A stretch of 6,464 nucleotides of DNA from Spirochaetales bacterium (GTDB taxonomy: Bacteria; Spirochaetota; Spirochaetia; DSM-16054; Sediminispirochaetaceae), in contig JAASTM010000146.1 in assembly GCA_021767325.1 (NCBI GenBank), positions 1 through 6,464 on the forward strand, written 5' to 3'. The translations under genes and the position numbers were made by a program. The notes beneath the pieces are model-generated. The model had not been told where the DNA came from. It saw nothing but the letters and a program-made list of their open reading frames with translations, and searched no databases. This document shows positions 1 through 5,978 of this stretch, piece after piece (within the stretch, counting starts at the first letter, position 1; each line of letters opens with the position of its first letter).

Positions 1-133
1 GGCTGCAGAGTCAATAGAAGAGGCGGTGCTCAATTCGATGATTGCAGCCGAGCGGGTGGAAGGACGGGCCGGGCATATCAGGCACTCTCTGGCCGATTAT
101 CTCGGGCGGCTGGGGTATCAAGCCCGCGCATAG
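1..133 (+). CDS. P1-family (DmpA-like) peptidase, C-terminal fragment
   Basis: The reading frame enters from the left edge (first full codon at base 2) and ends at TAG 131-133, leaving 43 residues. The segment reads EEAVLNSMIAAERVEGR and continues GHIRHSLADYLGRLGY. This resembles the C-terminal end of the DmpA/P1 family of L-aminopeptidase D-esterases, in which an 'EAI-NAL-AAE-M-GR-GH' helix is followed by a leucine-rich tail. These are self-processing N-terminal nucleophile enzymes that release N-terminal residues from peptides, amides or esters. The cleavage site and catalytic serine lie upstream of the window and cannot be checked. The gene converges with arfB, 54 bases away. The assignment rests on a short tail only. 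Confidence 0.6.
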   Translation, partial: AAESIEEAVLNSMIAAERVEGRAGHIRHSLADYLGRLGYQARA

Positions 134-155
134 GCCGACGGGCTGCCGTTTACAC

Positions 156-173
156 CGGCTGCGGTGCCAGCCG
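156..173. terminator. Possible hairpin between convergent genes
   Basis: CGGCTG (156-161) and CAGCCG (168-173) form a perfect 6-bp stem around a 6-base loop. An overlapping alternative stem is CACCG/CGGTG (153-157 with 162-166). It lies between the peptidase stop and the arfB stop, where a shared terminator would be expected. No T-run follows on either strand, so it is not a canonical intrinsic terminator. Confidence 0.3.
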
Positions 174-187
174 TAGTGCCGGAGAGT

Positions 188-598
188 CTAAAGCGACGGG
201 TCTTTGCGGTTTTGCTTTTTCTGGCCGCGCTGTTTCTTGTGCTCGAGGCGGCGTTCATTTGCGGCTTTCGGCGGACGGGTGCGCTTGCGGGGCTTCGGCC
301 GGGAGAGGGCCGCTTTTATCAGCGTAAACGCGCGCTCTTCGGCAAGCTCGCGGTTGTGCGACTGGCTGCGGGTCTCGGAGGAGTGAACGACGAGCTCGTT
401 TTCGGTGTTGAGCCGGTTCGCGAGCTTGTGCAGCACCCGTTCTTTCTGTCCCTCCGGCAACGGCAGATCGTCGAGGGGCAGGCGCAGGGTAGCTTTGGTT
501 GCGGTCTTGTTCACGTGCTGCCCGCCGGGACCGCCCGACCTGGAAAATTCGAACTGTCCGTTGCTGCGTATCCAGTCTTCGATTACATCGCTGTCCAT
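188..598 (-). CDS. arfB: Alternative ribosome-rescue factor ArfB (GGQ peptidyl-tRNA hydrolase)
   Basis: This 136-residue protein hydrolyses peptidyl-tRNA on ribosomes stalled on truncated mRNA, as a backup to the tmRNA route. The N-terminal part is a release-factor catalytic domain with the motif SGGPGGQHVNKTATKATLRL; the catalytic GGQ is at residues 25-27. A later SSETRSQSHNRE segment (about 73-84) is also typical. The C-terminal tail (about 100-134) is very basic, with RKRTRPPKAANERRL matching the ArfB tail that enters the empty mRNA channel. Length is close to the usual 140 or so, and the tail separates it from full-length release factors RF1/RF2. The ATG at 598-596 has the ribosome binding site AGGAGAG (612-606) seven bases upstream. 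It is transcribed divergently from the ACT-domain gene and appears monocistronic. Confidence 0.93.
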   Translation of the reverse strand: MDSDVIEDWIRSNGQFEFSRSGGPGGQHVNKTATKATLRLPLDDLPLPEGQKERVLHKLANRLNTENELVVHSSETRSQSHNRELAEERAFTLIKAALSRPKPRKRTRPPKAANERRLEHKKQRGQKKQNRKDPSL

Positions 599-618
599 AC
601 AGTTTCTCTCCTACTGCG

Positions 619-648
619 AATATACACACATGCTTTGCGGAGTGTAAA
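619..648 (-). promoter_or_regulatory. Candidate arfB promoter
   Basis: On the - strand there is TTTACA (648-643) as a -35 box and TATATT (624-619) as a -10 box, with an 18-base spacer. Transcription would start near 612, so the leader would be only about 14 bases, with the ribosome binding site almost at its 5' end. The call is by eye against the sigma-70 consensus. Confidence 0.5.
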
Positions 649-660
649 CATCTGTGTATA
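621..660. repeat. Inverted repeat spanning the divergent promoters
   Basis: TATACACA (621-628) is repeated in inverted orientation as TGTGTATA (653-660), with 24 bases between the arms. Each arm overlaps the -10 box of one of the two divergent promoters. It could be a regulator site or simply two similar -10 regions facing apart. Confidence 0.4.
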
Positions 661-662
661 AT
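635..662 (+). promoter_or_regulatory. Candidate promoter of the ACT/UPF0210 operon, near-leaderless
   Basis: A perfect TATAAT -10 box lies at 657-662, with a weak TTGCGG -35 box at 635-640 (16-base spacer). The predicted start of transcription, about 7 bases beyond the -10 box, falls at 668-670, right against the ATG at 671. The in-frame codon at 659-661 is TAA, inside the -10 box, so translation cannot begin further upstream. The only Shine-Dalgarno-like bases are GAGG at 665-668, two bases from the ATG. Confidence 0.55.
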
Positions 663-670
663 ACGAGGCT

Positions 671-940
671 ATGAAAGCAGTAGTAACAGTGGTCGGAGAG
701 GACAAAATCGGCATAATCGCCGGGGTGAGTACAATACTATCGGAGTGCAATGCAAACATCATGGATATTTCCCAAACTATTCTGCAGAATTACTTTACCA
801 TGATGATGCTGGTAGATTTGTCGAAGGTCGAGATGGGGCTCGAAGAGCTGAAAGCGCAGCTGCAGCAGACAGGCAGAGAGCTCGGTGTGTCGATTCAGAT
901 TCAGCATGAAGATATCTTCCGTTCCATGCACCGGATATAG
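671..940 (+). CDS. ACT domain-containing protein (UPF0237 family)
   Basis: This 89-residue protein is essentially one ACT domain, which usually binds amino acids or other small ligands and pairs into dimers. The opening [20 protein letters not shown] is a first beta strand, the glycine-containing ligand loop and the first helix. [11 protein letters not shown] and [11 protein letters not shown] follow as the second and third strands, as in the stand-alone UPF0237 proteins. The remainder (about 52-89) is a helix and last strand with a short tail. Length matches the family (about 90). The start is fixed by family alignment and by a stop codon two codons upstream of the GAG-GCT codons before the ATG. 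The downstream UPF0210 gene starts 14 bases after its stop, so the two form an operon. A role as a ligand-sensing partner of that protein is inferred. Confidence 0.9.
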   Translation: MKAVVTVVGEDKIGIIAGVSTILSECNANIMDISQTILQNYFTMMMLVDLSKVEMGLEELKAQLQQTGRELGVSIQIQHEDIFRSMHRI

Positions 941-954
941 GCAGGATATCGATC

Positions 955-2313
955 ATGTTGAAATCACACGAAATTATGGAAACCATCCGGATGATTTCGG
1001 TTGAAAAACTGGATATTCGGACTATCACGATGGGGATTTCGCTTTTAGACTGTGCCGACCCCGATGAACAGAGAGCCCGGCAAAAAATCTATGACAAAAT
1101 TACCCGTTGCGCCGGTTCTCTGGTAAAGGTAGGGGCGCAGTTAGAAACGGAGTTCGGACTACCGATTATAAACAAGCGGATTGCGGTTACCCCGGTTTCG
1201 ATGGTGGCAGCCGCTTCGAAGACAGACTGTTACGTCGGTTTTGCCGAAACCCTGGATGCAGCTGCAAAAGAGGTCGGAGTGGATTTCTTGGGCGGTTTTT
1301 CCGCCCTGGTGCATAAGGGTTTCAGTGCTGCGGATCGCGTGCTCATAGATTCTATTCCGGAAGCTTTGACGGCAACCGACCGGGTCTGTTCTTCGGTAAA
1401 TGTGGCCACCTCGAAGAGCGGTATCAACATGGATGCGGTGCGGGAGATGGGCCGGGTTATCAAGCGGGGGGCTGAACTCACTGCCGACCGGGATGGAATC
1501 GCCTGTACAAAGCTGGTGGTGTTTGCCAATGTACCCGAGGATAATCCCTTTATGGCCGGGGCGATGCACGGGCCCGGCGAGCCGGAATGCACCATCAATG
1601 TGGGTATAAGCGGTCCGGGGACCGTGAAGGCCGCCCTGGAAAAGGTATCCGGCGAACCCTTCGACGTGGTGGCCGAGACCATTAAAAAGACAGCCTTTAA
1701 AATTGCCCGGGCCGGGCAGCTGGTTGCCAGAGAAGCCTCCCGGCGTTTGAATGTGCCCTTTGGAATCGTGGATCTCTCCTTGGCGCCGACTCCGGCAGTC
1801 GGAGACAGTGTTGCCGCTATTCTCGAGGAAATTGGACTCGAACGGGCCGGAGCCCCGGGGACCACAGCGGCCCTGGCGTTATTGAACGATGCAGTCAAGA
1901 AGGGCGGTATCATGGCCGCCTCGCATGTAGGCGGTTTGAGCGGTGCGTTTATTCCGGTGAGCGAGGATGCCGGCATGATAGATGCCGTCAAAGACGGGGC
2001 TCTTAGTTTGGAGAAGCTTGAGGCTATGACCTGTGTCTGTTCTGTCGGATTGGACATGATTGCGGTGCCGGGCGATACCAGCGCTGAAACGATATCCGCA
2101 GTGATAGCCGATGAAATGGCGATCGGCGTGGTCAACAACAAAACTACCGCCGTCCGCATCATACCTGCACCGGGTAAGCAGGTCGGCGATTCGGTCGAGT
2201 ACGGAGGCCTCCTGGGGCATGCGCCGGTGATGCCGGTCAACAGATTTTCCGGAGATGCGTTTGTCAGACGCGGCGGAAGGATCCCCGCACCTATGCACAG
2301 CGTGAAAAACTAA
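955..2313 (+). CDS. PFL family / UPF0210 (DUF711) protein
   Basis: This protein has 452 residues, the normal length for UPF0210. The N-terminal signature [20 protein letters not shown] and LLDCADPD, then [17 protein letters not shown] (from about residue 70), are characteristic. Other family-like blocks are [19 protein letters not shown] (from 204) and [19 protein letters not shown] (from 360). A further block near the C-terminus is [19 protein letters not shown]. No signal peptide or membrane segment is seen, so it should be cytoplasmic. The biochemical function of the family is not established to my knowledge; the PFL label refers to a fold relationship, and no glycyl-radical motif is seen. 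The ATG is preceded by AGGA (943-946) with an 8-base spacer. Coupling to the upstream ACT gene is a widespread arrangement and suggests that the two products act together. Confidence 0.93.
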   Translation: MLKSHEIMETIRMISVEKLDIRTITMGISLLDCADPDEQRARQKIYDKITRCAGSLVKVGAQLETEFGLPIINKRIAVTPVSMVAAASKTDCYVGFAETLDAAAKEVGVDFLGGFSALVHKGFSAADRVLIDSIPEALTATDRVCSSVNVATSKSGINMDAVREMGRVIKRGAELTADRDGIACTKLVVFANVPEDNPFMAGAMHGPGEPECTINVGISGPGTVKAALEKVSGEPFDVVAETIKKTAFKIARAGQLVAREASRRLNVPFGIVDLSLAPTPAVGDSVAAILEEIGLERAGAPGTTAALALLNDAVKKGGIMAASHVGGLSGAFIPVSEDAGMIDAVKDGALSLEKLEAMTCVCSVGLDMIAVPGDTSAETISAVIADEMAIGVVNNKTTAVRIIPAPGKQVGDSVEYGGLLGHAPVMPVNRFSGDAFVRRGGRIPAPMHSVKN

Positions 2314-2331
2314 GGCAGGCTCAGCTGCTTT
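2312..2331. terminator. Possible shared terminator hairpin at the convergent ends
   Basis: AAGGCAG (2312-2318) can pair with CTGCTTT (2325-2331) around a 6-base loop, with one G-U pair on the + strand. On the - strand the stem has one A-C mismatch but is followed by TTAGTTTTT (2313-2305), a modest T-tract suited to ending transporter transcription. On the + strand only TTT follows. The hairpin overlaps the stop codons of both genes. Confidence 0.35.
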
Positions 2332-3697
2332 CAGTCGCCGCTTCCATCGACCGGAAAATATCCTTCAATACCTTGTACAGCCAGGTAATTCCCAGGCTGA
2401 AGGTAGTCACCTCCGCCAGCGGGAATGCGAACCACAGACCGCTGAGGCCGAACAGCTCGCCGAGAATATACATGGCCGGCAGCAGGACTACGATTGTCCG
2501 CAGTATACCGAGCAGCAGGCTGGGGATGCCGCGTCCGACTGCCTGAAATATGACTGATGACATTATGGACGGTCCGATGAACAGAAAACCGATGCTGATG
2601 CGCCGCATCGCCGTTACCCCGATTTCGACCAGTTCCGGATTCGAATTGAACATGGTGATTAGCTGACGCGGAAAGCTCTGAAAAATCAGAAAGCCGGTAA
2701 AAGTAAAACAAAAGGCGGTAATAATACCAATACGGGCAGTCTGCTTCATCCGGAGTGGATTTCGGTTGCCGTAGTTGTAACCGGTTAAGGGAATCACGCC
2801 CTGACCGAGCCCGAACACCGGCATAAAGATGAATGACTGCAGGCGAAAGAAGACACCGAACACAGCCACGGCCGTAATACTATGGCGGGCGATGATCAGA
2901 TTCGCCCCGGCCAGCATGACGCTGGCAAGCAGCTGCATCGCCATTGCCGGCAGGCCTACCCGGTAGATCTGTTTGATGATTTCAAAACTGAACCGAAAGG
3001 TTTTCGGATTCATTTTGATTTCGTTCTTGTCACTGAAGAGTATGCGAATGACAAAAGTACCGGAAATGATCCGTGATAGAACGGTAGCCAATGCGGCTCC
3101 CTTTACCCCCATTTCAGGGAAGATCCAAATACCAAAAATAAAAAACGGGTCGAGGGTGATGTTCAGGATCGCTCCAATCATCATGGTGAGCATCGGGATG
3201 AATGTATTCCCTTCACCCCGCAGAATTCCGTTGAACAGCATAGGAATAAACAGTGCGATCGAACCTACCATAATAATGCGCACGTAATCTCCGCCCATGT
3301 GGATCAGTGTAGAGTCTGCGGTGAAAATGGCGATCAGCCGGTGGGAGAACAACATCCCGGTCAGAGCCACCGTACTGCCGAGAACGAAGGCGATTAAGAC
3401 TACATGGTCTGCAATGATCCCGGCCTTTTTTTGGTCGCCGCTGCCGAGGGTCCGCGAAATGAGGGAGGTTGCTCCCACTCCCGTCCCAACTGCCAGTGCA
3501 ATCAGCACCATTTGGATCGGAAAAGCAAGCGATAGAGCGGAAAGCGCCTCCTTGCTTACACGGCCTATATAAATACTGTCGACTACGTTGTAAAGGGCCT
3601 GCGTAGCCATTCCGATTATGCCTGGAATGGAGAGCTTGACCAGTAATGGAAAAACCGGTTCTGTGCCGAGCCGGTTTGACCCGGGGGTTGCCTGCAT
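2321..3697 (-). CDS. MATE-family multidrug/metabolite efflux transporter
   Basis: This 458-residue inner-membrane protein has the roughly twelve hydrophobic helices of the MATE family, which export cationic drugs or metabolites in exchange for Na+ or H+. Supporting motifs are PGIIGMATQALYNVVDSIYIG in the first helix region (25-45), LRGEGNT at 159-165 and GAILNITLDPFFIFG at 175-189, a hallmark of the N-terminal half. The C-terminal half repeats the pattern, with FGLGQGVIPLTGYNYG and FQAVGRG. Length is typical. An ATG seven codons upstream (3718-3716) keeps the frame open. The ATG at 3697-3695 is preferred because GAGGAG (3710-3705) lies seven bases before it and the extra residues are not family-like. 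The gene is divergent from a membrane-bound LuxR regulator, which may control it. Substrate cannot be read from the sequence. Confidence 0.93.
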   Translation of the reverse strand: MQATPGSNRLGTEPVFPLLVKLSIPGIIGMATQALYNVVDSIYIGRVSKEALSALSLAFPIQMVLIALAVGTGVGATSLISRTLGSGDQKKAGIIADHVVLIAFVLGSTVALTGMLFSHRLIAIFTADSTLIHMGGDYVRIIMVGSIALFIPMLFNGILRGEGNTFIPMLTMMIGAILNITLDPFFIFGIWIFPEMGVKGAALATVLSRIISGTFVIRILFSDKNEIKMNPKTFRFSFEIIKQIYRVGLPAMAMQLLASVMLAGANLIIARHSITAVAVFGVFFRLQSFIFMPVFGLGQGVIPLTGYNYGNRNPLRMKQTARIGIITAFCFTFTGFLIFQSFPRQLITMFNSNPELVEIGVTAMRRISIGFLFIGPSIMSSVIFQAVGRGIPSLLLGILRTIVVLLPAMYILGELFGLSGLWFAFPLAEVTTFSLGITWLYKVLKDIFRSMEAATESS

Positions 3698-3704
3698 GTG
3701 AGAG

Positions 3705-3710
3705 CTCCTC
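3705..3710 (-). promoter_or_regulatory. Ribosome binding site deciding the transporter start
   Basis: GAGGAG on the - strand, seven bases before the ATG at 3697. The longer alternative start at 3718 has no purine-rich site at proper distance. Confidence 0.75.
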
Positions 3711-3757
3711 GAGAACATCAGTTGTGCTTGTAAAAAGCAGGTTGGGAGTGTGAAAAA

Positions 3758-3786
3758 AGAGTATCCGTATATTCAGCTGCTGTCAA
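3758..3786 (-). promoter_or_regulatory. Candidate promoter of the MATE transporter gene
   Basis: A perfect consensus -35 box TTGACA (3786-3781) is followed by an optimal 17-base spacer and TACTCT (3763-3758) as -10 box. Transcription would start near 3751, giving a leader of about 53 bases with a good ribosome binding site. The -10 box is only half consensus, which leaves room for regulation. Confidence 0.6.
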
Positions 3787-3790
3787 CATC

Positions 3791-3820
3791 TGGAGATGAA
3801 CCGGTTGATTGTTGTACACT
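3791..3820 (+). promoter_or_regulatory. Weak candidate promoter of the membrane LuxR gene
   Basis: TGGAGA (3791-3796) and TACACT (3815-3820), 18 bases apart, each match the sigma-70 boxes in four of six positions. No better + strand promoter was seen between the transporter and the regulator. A start near 3827 would give a leader of about 33 bases. Confidence 0.3.
3796..3809. promoter_or_regulatory. Imperfect palindrome, candidate operator in the divergent region
   Basis: ATGAACCGGTTGAT has a perfect AACCGGTT core (3799-3806), and the symmetry continues on both sides apart from one mismatched pair. It is centred about 52 bases upstream of the predicted transporter transcription start and lies inside the candidate promoter of the regulator gene. 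That position suits activation of the pump and autoregulation. The binding protein is unknown. Confidence 0.35.
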
Positions 3821-3846
3821 ATCAGCAAAACAGTATTCAAAAAGGG

Positions 3847-3851
3847 AGGAG
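3847..3851 (+). promoter_or_regulatory. Ribosome binding site deciding the LuxR-protein start
   Basis: AGGAG, within the purine run GGGAGGAG (3844-3851), lies eight bases before the ATG at 3860. This favours that ATG over an upstream in-frame TTG at 3809, which would add 17 non-hydrophobic residues. Confidence 0.75.
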
Positions 3852-3859
3852 TGTGCTCG

Positions 3860-4747
3860 ATGAGCCATCTGTTCCTGTTTTCCAACGTTATAGCAGCGAT
3901 GATTGGTGCGGGAGCGCTTGTGCTGCTGTTCTTGGCCTATATCCATTCAAAGAAAAAACCTATTCTCTATACGTTTCTTCTGTTTACGACTGCTACCGCC
4001 GACTATCTGCTGTTTATTATTGCTACATATTTTTATCAGATACTTATGGTAGATACTGCGTACGGATTCAGAGCGATTCAAGCTGTTGGAATTCTTTTAA
4101 CCGGTATTTTGATTTTGGGCATTCCGCTGCTTTACCGGTATATAAGCGGCCTTACATATTCTAAGAATGAACGCCTCCTGTTTACCCTGCTATCGGTGCT
4201 CGGCAGTGTGCCGTTTCTGGCTGCGGTTTTGTCCGATGCGAGTGAAAATCTGTCCGGAATACTCCGTCTGGTTCAATTAAGCGCTGAGTTTATTGCACTG
4301 GCGTATGCGGCGGTACATGCCCTGGTTTACTTGAAATCGATCCGTTCGCGGATACGCAGGCGTCTCGTGCGTGTGGTTGCACCTGTGCACTTGCTGGTTA
4401 TGGCAATAATGATTGCCTACAACTTTTTCTTTTCTGCGGAATTGCTAGAGTTTGGGTATATACTGTTCTATCTCTCCTGGGCAGTGCTGCTGCTGCGCCA
4501 CGCGCTGCTTCTACTTCCCTTTCATCCCCCCGGGAAGCGCAATGTGGATGTGTTCTGCAAAAACTATGGAATTTCGAGACGGGAAAAAGAGATTGTTCAA
4601 CTGGTTCTCGATGGCTTCAGTAACCAGAAAATTGCCGATCGGCTTTTTATTTCCCCGCGCACCGTTGATACCCATCTTTCCAATATTTATAGAAAGTGCG
4701 GGGTCGAAGGGCGCTTCGGATTGATAAAACAGACCAAAATTACGTAG
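3860..4747 (+). CDS. Seven-helix membrane protein with C-terminal LuxR-type HTH
   Basis: This 295-residue protein joins an inner-membrane sensor-like region to a DNA-binding domain. About seven hydrophobic segments can be drawn: 3-27, 35-62, 68-94, 103-124, 132-158, 169-191 and 196-220. Positively charged stretches such as KKK (31-33) and RSRIRRRLVR (162-171) lie between segments. The C-terminal 60 residues (about 236-295) are a LuxR/GerE helix-turn-helix. ISRREKEIVQLVLDGFSNQK is its first part, followed by IADRLFISPRTVDTHLSNIY, which contains the recognition helix with conserved S265, T268, V269 and H272. No response-regulator receiver domain is present, so this would be a one-component, membrane-tethered regulator. 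Its ligand is unknown. The divergent efflux pump and the outer-membrane protein gene 72 bases downstream are the natural candidate targets. No convincing terminator separates it from the latter, so co-transcription is possible. Confidence 0.85.
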   Translation: MSHLFLFSNVIAAMIGAGALVLLFLAYIHSKKKPILYTFLLFTTATADYLLFIIATYFYQILMVDTAYGFRAIQAVGILLTGILILGIPLLYRYISGLTYSKNERLLFTLLSVLGSVPFLAAVLSDASENLSGILRLVQLSAEFIALAYAAVHALVYLKSIRSRIRRRLVRVVAPVHLLVMAIMIAYNFFFSAELLEFGYILFYLSWAVLLLRHALLLLPFHPPGKRNVDVFCKNYGISRREKEIVQLVLDGFSNQKIADRLFISPRTVDTHLSNIYRKCGVEGRFGLIKQTKIT

Positions 4748-4754
4748 ATTTCCC

Positions 4755-4785
4755 GATAGGATTCGTTAGGCTTAAGTGCTACATT
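4755..4785 (+). promoter_or_regulatory. Candidate promoter with tandem repeat upstream of the barrel gene
   Basis: TGCTACATT (4777-4785) resembles an extended -10 element. No good -35 box exists at the right distance. Instead GATAGGATTC (4755-4764) and GTTAGGCTTA (4765-4774) form an adjacent 10-base direct repeat (7 of 10 identical) over the -35 region. This layout fits an activator-dependent promoter, but each element is weak alone. Confidence 0.3.
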
Positions 4786-4819
4786 TTCTTGAAAAGATGA
4801 AGGAATTGAGGGGAAATAC

Positions 4820-5875
4820 ATGAATAAGAAAATTATCGTTATGCTGCTGCTTTTAGGCATTTGTACAGTATCAACTAATGCAGAGGGTTGGAGTTACACG
4901 CCGCTGCCGTTGTTGTTTTATACTACTGACACCGGTATTGCCGGCGGAGGTCTGTTGGTGATAGAGCGGGACTCACAGGGGGCACCGGGTCCAAAGAATC
5001 TGTTGATGCAGACCGCTGTGACATATACACAGAAACATCAGACCGAGATTTCGTCTCTTTTCCAGAGCGATCTGGGGGAGGGGGCTTATAGAGTGTCCGG
5101 AAGCTTTGGCTTCTTTGACACGCCGTCCCTGTTTTACGGCGTTGGTCCTACAGCGAATGTAGAGGAATCCTTCGATCAGCGGAAGTTGAATTTCGAGGGT
5201 CAGCTTATGCGCAGGTTGTGGCGGCACCTGTATACAGGCGGTATATACAGGTACAGCTATGTTGAATACAGTGGTTTTGAAGCCGATGATACCCTTGCAG
5301 CGTTTGTAGAGGTGAATGATTCGGATGTCGTGAGTTCAGAGGCCGGGGGAGTTGTTCTGTGGGACAGTCGAGACTCTCTCACCTATCCCCGCAGCGGCAG
5401 CTATATTGAGCTGCGGGCAACCGCGGCAGGTCCCGGACTCGGCTCCGAAACCGCATTCGGCAAATTAAAGGTCGATCTGCGAACCTACCTGGAGGTGCTT
5501 CAAGACGTCGTGTGTGCACTGCAGGGAACTGCATCTTATGGCAGTGGAGAGGTCCCGCTGCACCGAATGGAGGAACTGGGCGGACTGAGAGTTCTGCGGG
5601 GATATCGCTTCGGCCGTTATAAAGATGAATGCACTGCAGTGTTCCAGAGCGAACTCCGTTTTCCGATTTACGGTCGCTTTGGAGGAGTCGTATTTGCCGG
5701 TGCCGGGCAACTCGGTGAAACATTTAGTCGGTTTCAGATGGAGCAGACCAAGTACTCCGGAGGGATCGGACTCCGTTTTCGTCCCAATTTGAAGAGTGAT
5801 GTTAGAATTCGTCTCGATGTAGGGGTTTCTGAAGAATCAACCGGGGTGTATATCACCTTGTTGGAAGCCTTCTGA
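4820..5875 (+). CDS. Omp85/BamA-TamA-type outer-membrane barrel protein (D15, no POTRA)
   Basis: This 351-residue protein has a typical signal peptide: MNKK, a hydrophobic core at 5-18 and probable cleavage after TNA (19-21). What follows is alternating beta-strand sequence rich in aromatic and glycine residues. Family landmarks are GGVVLWDSRDSLTYPRSGSY (176-195), the 'D-RD---P--G-Y' motif of D15 barrels. LRGYRFGRYKD (259-269) corresponds to the conserved loop-6 'RGY/F' motif with R260. SELRFPIYG (277-285) and YSGGIGLRFR (312-321) are late-strand motifs. The chain ends in Phe, as many barrel proteins do. Only a few residues lie between signal peptide and barrel, so there is no POTRA domain for capturing substrates; typical BamA and TamA are about 580-800 residues. 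It may insert or export a specific partner, or act simply as a pore. The ribosome binding site GAGGGG (4808-4813) is 6 bases before the ATG. Confidence 0.82.
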   Translation: MNKKIIVMLLLLGICTVSTNAEGWSYTPLPLLFYTTDTGIAGGGLLVIERDSQGAPGPKNLLMQTAVTYTQKHQTEISSLFQSDLGEGAYRVSGSFGFFDTPSLFYGVGPTANVEESFDQRKLNFEGQLMRRLWRHLYTGGIYRYSYVEYSGFEADDTLAAFVEVNDSDVVSSEAGGVVLWDSRDSLTYPRSGSYIELRATAAGPGLGSETAFGKLKVDLRTYLEVLQDVVCALQGTASYGSGEVPLHRMEELGGLRVLRGYRFGRYKDECTAVFQSELRFPIYGRFGGVVFAGAGQLGETFSRFQMEQTKYSGGIGLRFRPNLKSDVRIRLDVGVSEESTGVYITLLEAF

Positions 5876-5962
5876 GAGGAGCCTATAAGTAGTCGTTCCA
5901 ACGCACCGTTGATGATAGGTACGGTCGTGAGTGCAGTCGCGGCTGCAGGCCAGAGGATAAAA

Positions 5963-5978
5963 AAATTTTGCAAAATTT
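5963..5978. repeat. Perfect 16-bp AT-rich palindrome in the aminotransferase promoter region
   Basis: AAATTTTGCAAAATTT is its own reverse complement. It sits in an A/T-tract block (5959-5990) where AAAAAATTTTG occurs twice (5960-5970 and 5979-5989). The block is far more AT-rich than its surroundings. It may be an operator, a bent-DNA or UP-like element, or both. Confidence 0.5.

Noticed and set aside
164..661. + strand open frame of 165 codons opposite arfB
   Set aside because: It is antisense to arfB, whose GGQ and basic tail motifs are unmistakable, and it has no family-like features or proper ribosome binding site.
1230..2240. - strand open frame of 336 codons inside the UPF0210 gene
   Set aside because: It is a shadow caused by codon bias in the + strand gene; the product is Ser/Pro/Thr-rich low-complexity sequence without recognisable domains.
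3695..3718. Upstream ATG adding seven residues to the MATE transporter
   Set aside because: The strong GAGGAG would then lie inside the coding region; the internal ATG at 3697 has ideal spacing from it.
3809..3859. TTG start that would lengthen the LuxR protein by 17 residues
   Set aside because: AGGAG lies eight bases before the ATG at 3860, the added residues precede the first membrane helix without adding to it, and TTG has no binding site.
4820..4864. Possible lipoprotein lipobox (LGIC, Cys15) in the barrel protein
   Set aside because: Ile before the Cys is unfavourable for lipoprotein signal peptidase, while TNA at 19-21 gives a good ordinary cleavage site and the rest is a barrel.
5227..5251. 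CCTGTATACAGG palindrome with a second TATACAGG copy 13 bases on
   Set aside because: It lies inside the barrel coding sequence and encodes Tyr-Thr-Gly-Gly-Ile-Tyr, where repeated strand codons give such symmetry by chance.
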